A stretch of 6,060 nucleotides of DNA from CAYLNH01 sp964384625 (GCA_964384625.1 CAYLNH010000355.1:1-6060), one strand, 5' to 3'. Shown: positions 1 through 6,011, counted from the stretch's first letter. A program made the numbers and translations. Notes: generated by a model from the sequence alone, not told the origin.

Positions 1-105
1 GACTCTTGAAAGTCTCTCAAAATGTGAAGTTATTTCCGCGCGGACCCTAAGGACCCCGATCCCGACGGCAAGCTGCGCCGGGCGGCGATCGCGCTTTTCA
101 AGGCC

Positions 106-1128
106 ATGCCGGACAGCGGCGATTCGCTGATGCCCTTCGACGACCCCGATCATCCCCGCAAGATACTGGTCCACCTCGAGGCGATGGATGCGGCCCACTT
201 CAAGGTTCTCAGCCAGACCCTGGGACTGCCGCCGCGGAAAGAGCTCATCAGCAACCTTCGCACCCTGATTGACGGGCTGCTGGCGGTCCCCGAAGAGACC
301 CGCATGCTGGTGGGCATGTGGCTTGCCGATCAGGCAAAGACCGAGGCGGGCAAAAAGACCGGGTCATTCCCGGAGTACATCAACGAACTCCGATCCGTCC
401 ACAACGAACTGGCCAGAATCGCGAGCCTGCCCTATCCCGAATATCAAAAGCAATACCCGAAGGCGGAAGCCAAAGCCCGGCAGGGCAGCCTTCTGGTACA
501 GATGATGATGCCCCGCTTCGGCCCGGCCCGCAAACGGTTTGAGGAAGCCCGGATTCGCTTCCAACTCTTCCAGGCCGGCCTCGCTGAGGATCCGCCGCAA
601 GCGCCTAACGGCAAGATCAAAGTCGACGGAGATCAGACGACGCTTACCGCGCCGCTTGTGACGGACGGCAAAGAAGAGCAAGTCAGCCTTGACTTTCACT
701 TGAAGCCGATCGATATCCGGGTTGAGAAGCAGGCCCGGAAGCCCGCCGGAGACATGGTCGCGGTGCGAATCAAGGACCGCCGCCGCCAATTGGAGGCGCT
801 GCTCAAGCCGGACGCCCGCAAGGCGGCAGTCGTCGAGTTCGGCAATCAACTCAAAGCGATGCAGGCGGAGTACGGCTACAACGCCGGGCAGCGCGGAAAC
901 GCCGCCGGAATTCTGGCCGATGCCGCAATCGAAGCGGCCAGACTCTGGCTGCCGATTCTGGCAGCCGCCGAAAAAGGCGATGCCTCAGCCCGCATCGCCG
1001 CCGGACTCCTGGTCAGTTTCGAGACCGACAAAGCACTGGTGCGCTGTGCCCTGCTGAATAAGCGGGCGGAGCTCGAAAAAGCGCTCGGAAAGAAGGCAGT
1101 CGAGAGCATGCTCAACGAGATGCAGTAA
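106..1128 (+). CDS. Hypothetical helical protein, 340 aa; 5' end uncertain
   Basis: I do not recognise this protein. From the first ATG it is 340 residues, mostly charged helical sequence, with no signal peptide, membrane segment, cysteine cluster or nucleotide-binding motif. Residues about 60-165 are predicted helical and end in a Met-rich stretch and an Arg/Phe-rich helix. Residues about 170-210 look like beta strands (KIKVDGDQTTLTAPLVTDG, then VSLDFHLKPIDIRV). Residues about 215-340 are Ala/Glu/Lys helices. High G/C at third positions supports real coding. The start is doubtful: AAGG lies only a few bases before the ATG, and the frame is open back to 28 with coding-like codons (DPKDPDPDGKLRRAAIALFKAM) but no ATG, GTG or TTG. 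The next in-frame ATG is at 129. The gene may therefore be the 3' part of a longer one, broken near 25-50. It converges on the ABC operon, which ends at 1374. Function unknown. Confidence 0.7.
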   Translation: MPDSGDSLMPFDDPDHPRKILVHLEAMDAAHFKVLSQTLGLPPRKELISNLRTLIDGLLAVPEETRMLVGMWLADQAKTEAGKKTGSFPEYINELRSVHNELARIASLPYPEYQKQYPKAEAKARQGSLLVQMMMPRFGPARKRFEEARIRFQLFQAGLAEDPPQAPNGKIKVDGDQTTLTAPLVTDGKEEQVSLDFHLKPIDIRVEKQARKPAGDMVAVRIKDRRRQLEALLKPDARKAAVVEFGNQLKAMQAEYGYNAGQRGNAAGILADAAIEAARLWLPILAAAEKGDASARIAAGLLVSFETDKALVRCALLNKRAELEKALGKKAVESMLNEMQ

Positions 1129-1373
1129 GCCGGCCGATCTTTCTCCGACAATCCGCGACCGATTCGCCGCCTGATCGTCACAGGTGCGATCCGGCTTCAC
1201 ACCGACGCCTGACGGCAAGGCCCGCACGAGCTTCCTTGCCAGCCCGGCAGCTTGTGCGGCTCGAGCGTGGTAAGTCGGCATGAGCCACCTGCTCACAGGC
1301 CTCCCGCCTGCCGCATCGAAGGCCCACCCCTGCCAGGTCGTGTACCGTGTTTCGTGTACCGTGTTTCGTCCCC
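1129..1373. other. Convergent intergenic region with stem-loops
   Basis: This 245-bp gap separates the 3' ends of the plus-strand hypothetical gene and the minus-strand ABC permease. Visible structures are a perfect 7-bp inverted repeat (GGCAAGG 1214-1220, CCTTGCC 1234-1240) and an overlapping 11-bp inverted repeat with one G-T pair (1222-1232 with 1249-1259). Two short adjacent hairpins follow: TGAGC/GCTCA at 1281-1295 and CAGGC/GCCTG at 1296-1310. The first two cannot form together. None is followed by a T run, so none is a classical intrinsic terminator, though the position between convergent genes suits transcription termination. A tandem array at 1338-1369 is listed separately. No convincing gene is visible here. 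Confidence 0.6.
1338..1369. repeat. Short tandem array, 14-bp unit built from two 7-bp units
   Basis: The unit TCGTGTACCGTGTT occurs twice in perfect tandem (1338-1351 and 1352-1365), followed by TCGT. Each 14-mer is two degenerate heptamers, TCGTGTA and CCGTGTT, which share the core YCGTGT. That core also occurs in the longer array at 4351-4425, in the same orientation. The array lies 4 bp beyond the stop codon of the ABC permease. Its function is unknown. Confidence 0.8.
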
Positions 1374-2813
1374 CTAATGCACGCGGTCCAGTTCCTTGCG
1401 GCGCAGCAGGAAGATGCCGAAACCGGCGACCATCGTAAAGTAGACCAGATAACCGACCGTCAGGTCCAGCCCGGAACGTGTGGCCCCCGCGAAGGCGGCT
1501 TCACTGAATACTTTCAATGGACTGAGGATGATACTGCCCGCCTGCCGCGTGATCTGCATGCCGAGATTCGTCGAGGCAATTCGCGTTCCCTCGGACAGCG
1601 GATAGATCGCCGACGGCGGTTCCAGACCAGTGGTAAAGAACAGGCCGACGCGGATGATGGCGCCGCCCGCATTCTCAAACAATGACGCATTCAGATCCAC
1701 CCGGACCTCCCGCAGGAAACGCTGGAAGAAATCGCTCGCCTGGGCCACGAAGAACAGCACCATCGAGACAAAGGAAGCCACCGACAATGTGAAGGCGGTC
1801 GCCATCGTCAGGCCGGCGGCAATGACCACGGCGAAGTGCGCCAGCATGGCCAGGAAGAACCGGATCAGATTGGTCGGCCAGGAGCCGTCGCGATAGAGCA
1901 ATTTCAACCCGGACGTATTGTAGAAAACCACGTCCGGGTTGTCGATGCCGCGGAAGATGACGATCAGTTTGCCGTTCGGCCGGACATAGTTTCCCGGGAA
2001 CCGGATCTCGTGGGTTTGGAACGGTTTGGATGTCGTGGTCTGCGTTGCGACTTCGAAGTAGTTTTCACCGTCGTCGGTCGCGGCAATAGACCAGCGCCCG
2101 GTAACCGGCGACTTGCGGTGCGCATAGAACCGGTAGTGCAGCACGATCTCCCGGTCCGGCCCCAGGTCCCGGCGCAATTCGAACAGCCATCGACGTTCGC
2201 CGTTGCGCGGGACCAACTGCTGACGGCGGACAATCTTCCGGCGTAAATCGTCCAGCATCTCCTCTTCCGACTGGTTCGACGGGATCTTTTCACCCCGCAG
2301 TTTTATTTCACGCAACGCCTCCGCCGCCGCTTCCGAGGCAGCCGGAATCCGAGGGGACACTTCGCGGTATACAACGCCGTACTCGTCGGACAACCGTGCG
2401 GCTTCATCCGGGTCTTCCCATAACTGGATATAGGCAAACACACACAGCCCCACGACCGCCAGGATGACCAGCAGACCGCTGCCGCCGAAGAGCATCAATC
2501 CCAGCCACTTCCCCGCGTAGATCCACAAACGTGAAACCGGGTAGGTCGTGACCAGATGCAGCCGCTTGCCGGAGATGTCGCCGCGCATCGACTGGCAGGC
2601 GTACCAAAGCAGTGACAGGCTGAGCAGGCCGGTGGCAAAATATAGCGCGAACCGCAGGCGCAGCCGCAGCTCATTCACCAGCACGCCGTCGCTGCGGCAA
2701 ACCACAAAGAGAAACACCGCGACCCCCGCGGCAAGCCCCAGCAACATCCACCCGCTGCGCCGCCGGAACGGCAGGCGGAACGTGAGTTTGGCTATGGACC
2801 AGAGCTGTTTCAT
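1374..2813 (-). CDS. ABC-2 type transporter permease with large extracytoplasmic domain
   Basis: This 479-residue protein is the membrane subunit of an ABC exporter and pairs with the ATPase encoded just upstream. The N-terminus MKQLWSIAKLTFRLPFRRRSG is typical of ABC-2 permeases. Hydrophobic segments lie at about 21-39, 55-74, 98-128, 317-358 (probably two helices) and 451-470, and the C-terminal tail RRKELDRVH is positive, as expected for a cytoplasmic end. The cytoplasmic loop around 84-104 (LVTTYPVSRLWIYAGKWLG) resembles the conserved Pro-Val-x-Arg...Gly-Lys-Trp loop of this family. Residues about 129-315 form a large domain outside the membrane: a charged helical part (to about 200), then probable beta strands with a W-S-I...G-K-L-I-V-I-F pattern. 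The ATG overlaps the ATPase stop as ATGA, and I see no good ribosome binding site, so translation is probably coupled. The substrate cannot be told from sequence. Confidence 0.88.
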   Translation of the reverse strand: MKQLWSIAKLTFRLPFRRRSGWMLLGLAAGVAVFLFVVCRSDGVLVNELRLRLRFALYFATGLLSLSLLWYACQSMRGDISGKRLHLVTTYPVSRLWIYAGKWLGLMLFGGSGLLVILAVVGLCVFAYIQLWEDPDEAARLSDEYGVVYREVSPRIPAASEAAAEALREIKLRGEKIPSNQSEEEMLDDLRRKIVRRQQLVPRNGERRWLFELRRDLGPDREIVLHYRFYAHRKSPVTGRWSIAATDDGENYFEVATQTTTSKPFQTHEIRFPGNYVRPNGKLIVIFRGIDNPDVVFYNTSGLKLLYRDGSWPTNLIRFFLAMLAHFAVVIAAGLTMATAFTLSVASFVSMVLFFVAQASDFFQRFLREVRVDLNASLFENAGGAIIRVGLFFTTGLEPPSAIYPLSEGTRIASTNLGMQITRQAGSIILSPLKVFSEAAFAGATRSGLDLTVGYLVYFTMVAGFGIFLLRRKELDRVH

Positions 2814-4165
2814 TGCGTCAGACTGTCCAGGAGGTCCTGGTCGATGTCGTCTTCATCATCATTGTCGTCGTCCTGCGGCCGCTCCGGCGGCGCGTCTGCC
2901 GCGGCCGTCGCCCGCGGCCAATCGGCCGGCTCCGACTCCGGCGCGGCGGGCTTCGGCGCCTGGTCGGCTTCAGCATCCGCCGGAACAACGACTGTCGGCG
3001 TCTGCTCCGGTTCCGTCTGCTCCGGTTCCGTCTGCTCCGGCTCCGTCTGCTCCGGCTTCGCCGCCGCCGGTTCGGACGCTTCGTGCAAGCCGGACGTTTC
3101 GTCTGCCTCACCCGCGGCCGGCGTCTTGGCCGGCGGCGCCGGTGCCGTTGCCGGAGACGCCGCCGGCTCCGGAGACACTGCAGGTGCAGTTGACGCCGCC
3201 TCCGCCTTTGGCTCTGATGCGGCGGGGGGCTTCAGCATCGAACTGTCGCCCCGCAGATAGCCGGCGACCCCGCTGCCCATGAGCGCGCCATGCGTCTCCT
3301 GAGTTTGGCTGGCTTCGCGGACCACATCCAGAAAGTAATTTTCCAGTGTTCGCGTCGGCGCCCCGACCTCAACGGCGGCCGGCTCGAACTCCGCAGCCAA
3401 TGTCTCCCGGATCTTTGCCAGGGCGGCGGCGTTCCCGCGCGGCATGATAATCTGCAACCGGTCCTTCTCAGCCAGGAGGTCCTCGGCCGCGCCGAAGGCC
3501 TGTACGCGCCCGCCGTACATGATCAGGAGTTCGTCACAGACATCTTCGACGTCCGCCAGCAGATGGCTGGTCAGGATCACGGTCTTGCCGCGATCCGCCA
3601 AGGCCAGGATCAGGTCCTTCACATCGCGGCAGCCCAGCGGATCCAGACCGGCTGTCGGCTCGTCGAGCAGCAGCAGGTCCGGATCGTTTAACAGCGCCTG
3701 CGCCAATCCCATGCGCCGCCCCATGCCGTGGGAGAACTCACCCACCAGACGTTTCCCGGCGCCTGCCAGCCCGACCATTTCCAGGAGTTGGTCGGTGCGC
3801 GAACGAATCACGTCCCCCGGCAGTTCGAGCAGTTCACCAAAGAAGTGCAGCATTTCCACCGGCGTCAGGTGCTTGTAGAGGTGTGCCCGCTCCGGGACAT
3901 AGCCGAGCCGGCGTTTGCTCTCGACGTCCGTCGGGTGTTTGCCGAACACGACGATCCGGCCGGCTGTGGGATACAGGTGTCCCAGGATCAGTTTCATCAA
4001 AGTCGATTTGCCGGCGCCGTTCGGCCCCAGCAGCCCCAGAACCGTCCCCTGCCGCACACAGATATCGACATCCGTCACAGCCCGCACTTTCGGACGGCCC
4101 CAGAAATCCTTGAAATCTTTGCTGACGCCTTTCCCTTCAACCAGGAACTGTGGAGACTCCGCCAT
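2810..4165 (-). CDS. ABC transporter ATP-binding protein with long disordered acidic tail
   Basis: This is the ATPase that powers export through the neighbouring permease, on the cytoplasmic face. Residues 1-235 form the nucleotide-binding domain: Walker A GPNGAGKST (47-55), Q-loop region GYVPERAHLY with Glu in place of Gln (88-97), signature FSHGMGRRMGLAQALL starting at 144 (a variant of LSGGQ), Walker B DLLLLDEP (163-170), D-loop AGLD (172-175) and switch His201. Glu in the Q-loop and the degenerate signature are familiar in ATPases serving ABC-2 permeases. Residues about 236-285 match the usual short C-terminal region (LENYFLDVVREA). The family normally ends near 300 residues; this one continues to 451 with a Pro/Ala/Glu-rich tail, a PEQTE repeat at about 371-389 and a very acidic end (DDDNDDEDD, then IDQDLLDSLTQ). 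AGGAG at 4178-4182 lies 12 bases before the ATG. First gene of the operon. Confidence 0.93.
   Translation of the reverse strand: MAESPQFLVEGKGVSKDFKDFWGRPKVRAVTDVDICVRQGTVLGLLGPNGAGKSTLMKLILGHLYPTAGRIVVFGKHPTDVESKRRLGYVPERAHLYKHLTPVEMLHFFGELLELPGDVIRSRTDQLLEMVGLAGAGKRLVGEFSHGMGRRMGLAQALLNDPDLLLLDEPTAGLDPLGCRDVKDLILALADRGKTVILTSHLLADVEDVCDELLIMYGGRVQAFGAAEDLLAEKDRLQIIMPRGNAAALAKIRETLAAEFEPAAVEVGAPTRTLENYFLDVVREASQTQETHGALMGSGVAGYLRGDSSMLKPPAASEPKAEAASTAPAVSPEPAASPATAPAPPAKTPAAGEADETSGLHEASEPAAAKPEQTEPEQTEPEQTEPEQTPTVVVPADAEADQAPKPAAPESEPADWPRATAAADAPPERPQDDDNDDEDDIDQDLLDSLTQ
3001..3060 (-). repeat. In-gene 15-bp tandem repeat encoding PEQTE units
   Basis: Four consecutive 15-bp units (plus-strand form TCTGCTCCGGTTCCG, with changes only at positions 11-13 in units three and four) lie inside the ATPase tail. 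Read on the minus strand they encode Pro-Glu-Gln-Thr-Glu repeats. The unit length is a multiple of three, so copy number can change without a frameshift. The first two copies are identical, which suggests recent duplication. Confidence 0.85.
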
Positions 4166-4230
4166 TGTCGAAATTCACTCCTGTTCTCTAGGATAAGGTA
4201 GGCAACCGCAACGCCACCCACCATCCGGCT

Positions 4231-4248
4231 TTGTAACGCCATTGTAAC
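4231..4248. promoter_or_regulatory. TTGTAAC direct repeat, 11-bp spacing (candidate operator)
   Basis: TTGTAAC occurs at 4231-4237 and again at 4242-4248. The starts are 11 bp apart, about one helical turn, so both copies face the same side of the DNA. On the minus strand they read GTTACAA and lie about 65-85 bp upstream of the ATPase start. They could be a regulator site or could overlap -10 elements (TACAAT, TACAAA) of the exporter promoter. Only two short copies are present, so chance is possible. Confidence 0.35.
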
Positions 4249-4307
4249 CCTCACGGCAACTCGGCTCGCCGTTCGTGCGCCGTCTGGCGGGGGTACGCCG
4301 GCGGGGC

Positions 4308-4325
4308 CGCGTCAATAATGACGCG
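4308..4325. promoter_or_regulatory. 18-bp perfect palindrome with 7-bp arms (candidate operator)
   Basis: CGCGTCAATAATGACGCG has perfect 7-bp arms (CGCGTCA, TGACGCG) around the 4-bp centre ATAA. The AT-rich centre in a GC-rich, non-coding, divergent promoter region is what a dimeric repressor or activator site looks like. As RNA it could form only a short hairpin, and it has no T run, so termination is less likely. The binding protein is unknown. Confidence 0.5.
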
Positions 4326-4350
4326 AAGCAGTAACCGGAAGCGGGCGGTG

Positions 4351-4425
4351 TCTCGTGTCTCGTGTCCCGTGTCCCGTGTCCCGTGTCTCGTGTCTCGTGT
4401 CTCGTGTCTCGTGTCTCGTGTCCCG
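4351..4425. repeat. Heptamer tandem array, ten copies of TCYCGTG
   Basis: Ten full 7-bp units run from 4351 to 4420, plus a partial TCCCG to 4425. In order there are two TCTCGTG, three TCCCGTG and five TCTCGTG. The array is preceded by GTG, so the phase can equally be written YCGTGTC. Seven is not a multiple of three, and the repetitive minus-strand reading frame across it is an artefact. The array ends 28 bp before the -35 box of the sigma factor promoter. Blocks of identical neighbouring units suggest growth by slippage or unequal exchange. Confidence 0.92.
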
Positions 4426-4453
4426 GTGTTTCGCGCATCTTGCGGTGCAAAAA

Positions 4454-4482
4454 TGGACAGCTCCCTGTTTTGCGCCTATACT
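4454..4482 (+). promoter_or_regulatory. Sigma-70 type promoter of the sigma factor gene
   Basis: TGGACA (4454-4459) and TATACT (4477-4482) each match the housekeeping consensus at five of six positions and are separated by the ideal 17 bp. An A5 run (4449-4453) directly precedes the -35 box. Transcription would start near 4489, giving a leader of about 48 bases before the ATG at 4537. This suggests basal expression by the housekeeping polymerase, not only autoregulation by the ECF factor. Confidence 0.65.
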
Positions 4483-4536
4483 TAGCTCTCACGCCGAGAC
4501 CTGATTGACGGCCCGGCTGAACTCAGAACGGTATAT

Positions 4537-5205
4537 ATGGCAGCAGCAAAAGACACCGGCAAACCGAAAGACCTGCGGAACGTTTCGAAGCGGGCAACGT
4601 CCAAAACTGACGAGGACGAAAATTTCCCGGAAGGGCCGACTGATCACGAACTGATCAACCGCATTCGTGACGGCGACATGGACGCGTTCGAGACGCTCAT
4701 GATGCGTTACGCGGGCAAGGCCTTCCAGATTGCCTACGGCATCCTCGGTCACCGCGATGACGCCGAAGAAGTCGCGCAGGACGCGTTCGTCCGCATCTAT
4801 CGCGCCCTGTCGAAATTCCGTGGGGACTCGGAGTTCTCCACCTGGATGTATCGCATCGTGGTGAATCAGGCCCGGAACAAATACCGCTGGAACCGGCGCC
4901 GCGGCACACACATGCAGCTGAGCATCAACGACAACCCGAAGGAAGATGAGACCGGGGTCTACCCCTATGAATTGCCGGACGGCGATAAGACCCCCGACAA
5001 AGAGCTGATTTACCAGGAATGGCAGACGGAGATCGCCCGGGAGATGAAGAATCTGCCGGACGTCAATCGCGAGGCATTGATCCTGCGCAACGTCAAGAAC
5101 ATGTCTTACGAACAGATTGCCGAAGTCCTGGACTGTAAGGTGGGAACCGTGAAATCGCGGATTGCCCGTGCCCGTGAGGAGTTGCGAAAACGCATTGGAA
5201 TGTGA
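4537..5205 (+). CDS. ECF subfamily RNA polymerase sigma factor (sigma-70 family)
   Basis: This 222-residue protein directs RNA polymerase to a set of promoters, probably in response to an envelope signal. After a charged N-terminal extension of about 35 residues comes region 2 (about 36-122): the helix around DDAEEVAQDAF (74-84) binds the polymerase clamp, and KFRGDSEFSTWMYRIVVNQARNKYR (93-117) contains the -10 recognition and melting part. A linker of about 50 residues (123-170) follows. Region 4 (about 173-222) includes a helix-turn-helix, MSYEQIAEVLDCKVGTVKSR, at about 189-208, which reads the -35 element. There is no region 1.1 or 3, as expected for the ECF type. ATG 4537 is the only standard start in the open frame after the stop at 4483; the ribosome binding site is weak. 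The anti-sigma gene follows after 7 bp. Confidence 0.95.
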   Translation: MAAAKDTGKPKDLRNVSKRATSKTDEDENFPEGPTDHELINRIRDGDMDAFETLMMRYAGKAFQIAYGILGHRDDAEEVAQDAFVRIYRALSKFRGDSEFSTWMYRIVVNQARNKYRWNRRRGTHMQLSINDNPKEDETGVYPYELPDGDKTPDKELIYQEWQTEIAREMKNLPDVNREALILRNVKNMSYEQIAEVLDCKVGTVKSRIARAREELRKRIGM

Positions 5206-5212
5206 CCCGACC

Positions 5213-5989
5213 GTGAGTGACCAAACCGAACAAACCAAATGCCCGACCGAAGAGGAACTGAGTGCCTGGTACGACGCGCAAGCCGAGGACCCGGAAATGG
5301 AAGCGCACGTGGCGGTCTGCCCGCGGTGCAAGGAACTGATCGGCTCCTATGAGACCATCGACCTCGGAGTCCGGCATACGATCAAGAAGGTCGGCTCCCC
5401 GGCCGACGCCAAACACATCACCCAAACCAGCATCGAGAAGATCCGTCTTGACGACGAGAAGACCGGCAAGCGCCGAACCACATTCCGGGTGGTGGTCGTC
5501 CTCGCCATCGCGGCGGCGGTCCTGGGCCTGATCGCGTTCCTCTACCACCGCAGCCAACAGAGTCTCCAGCAACGCGGTAGCGGCGCCAAGGGCATCGCCG
5601 GCGACGGCGTCGCGGTCAATCTCTCCCAAGTCAAGGTACTCGGCGTCGCCGATACCCCCGATGAGCGCAATGCCTTGATCAAACTCGCCGGCGACGGCTC
5701 CGTCAAACAGGAATGGTCGGTCTCTGATCCCGCGCTGGCACTCACCGATGTCAAGGACCTCCTCGCCCCTGAAACGCATGCGACGCTGGACACGATCGCG
5801 CTGACCAAGGCCGATCGCTGTTCCCTGCTGCTCGAACTTTCGCGCGACGAACTGCAGTACTTCGTCGACCAGCTTGACCGCCGCGGCTATCGCCTGCTGT
5901 CGGCCGACGGCCCGCAGCCGGGGACGCTGCACTGGTCGGCCGGTTCGGAAACCGTGCGGTATCACGCCGAGTTTGTGCGGCAGGAATAG
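5213..5989 (+). CDS. Membrane-anchored zinc-finger (ZAS-type) anti-sigma factor
   Basis: This 258-residue protein probably binds and inactivates the sigma factor encoded 7 bp upstream. The cytoplasmic N-terminus carries the zinc-binding anti-sigma pattern: Cys10, then His32-x3-Cys36-x2-Cys39 (HVAVCPRC), inside a short helical domain (EEELSAWYDAQAEDPEMEAH). One membrane helix follows at about 91-111 (FRVVVVLAIAAAVLGLIAFLY), leaving about 147 residues outside. The outer part has a low-complexity start (QQSLQQRGSG), then mixed alpha/beta sequence ending LLLELSRDELQYFVDQLDRRGYRLL and a C-terminal beta-like segment. This is probably the sensor, but I cannot name its family. I chose GTG 5213 because it lies just after the sigma stop and gives the normal length before the first cysteine. 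TTG 5195 or a start farther upstream, overlapping the sigma gene, is possible. Release of sigma may involve proteolysis or a change at the zinc site. Confidence 0.85.
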   Translation: MSDQTEQTKCPTEEELSAWYDAQAEDPEMEAHVAVCPRCKELIGSYETIDLGVRHTIKKVGSPADAKHITQTSIEKIRLDDEKTGKRRTTFRVVVVLAIAAAVLGLIAFLYHRSQQSLQQRGSGAKGIAGDGVAVNLSQVKVLGVADTPDERNALIKLAGDGSVKQEWSVSDPALALTDVKDLLAPETHATLDTIALTKADRCSLLLELSRDELQYFVDQLDRRGYRLLSADGPQPGTLHWSAGSETVRYHAEFVRQE

Positions 5990-6011
5990 CTACATCGCCC
6001 GCGAGAAGATC

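Larger units (their letters stand above)
4166..4536. promoter_or_regulatory. Divergent regulatory region between exporter operon and sigma factor gene
   Basis: This 371-bp gap has no convincing gene. Reading rightwards it contains the ATPase ribosome binding site (minus strand, 4178-4182), a TTGTAAC direct repeat (4231-4248), an 18-bp palindrome (4308-4325), a ten-copy heptamer array (4351-4425), a sigma-70 like promoter (4454-4482) and a short leader to the sigma factor ATG. Transcripts must start here in both directions, so it controls both the exporter operon and the sigma/anti-sigma pair. I could not find a convincing minus-strand promoter for the exporter: TACAAT/TACAAA sequences in the direct repeat resemble -10 boxes but lack a good -35 partner. 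Confidence 0.7.

Noticed and set aside
22..27. ATG at 22 as the start of the first gene
   Set aside because: It is followed at once by TGA in the same frame.
2548..3282. Plus-strand frames rich in Pro/Ser/Arg over the ATPase tail
   Set aside because: They are low-complexity translations of the opposite strand of the repeat-rich tail. The minus-strand frame is continuous with the ATPase domain and overlaps the permease start.
4334..4364. ECF-type promoter (GGAA, then CGTGTC in the heptamers)
   Set aside because: GGAAG at 4337 with CGT-containing heptamers downstream is only a loose match, and the CGTGTC motif recurs every 7 bp by repetition. The TGGACA/TATACT promoter downstream is much better.
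4351..4425. CRISPR array
   Set aside because: The units are 7 bp and contiguous with no spacers, and no cas genes are nearby.
4175..4492. Minus-strand 105-codon open frame with a repeating ETRDTRH-like peptide
   Set aside because: The peptide periodicity is the 7-bp DNA repeat read in three frames. The frame crosses the sigma promoter and the regulatory region and has no ribosome binding site.
4489..5331. Long minus-strand open frame opposite the sigma factor gene
   Set aside because: It is a shadow of the sigma and anti-sigma genes in GC-rich DNA. The plus-strand products show clear family motifs; this one shows none.
5093..5965. Long minus-strand open frame opposite the anti-sigma factor gene
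   Set aside because: Antisense shadow. The plus strand carries the zinc-binding pattern and membrane helix in the expected position after a sigma gene.
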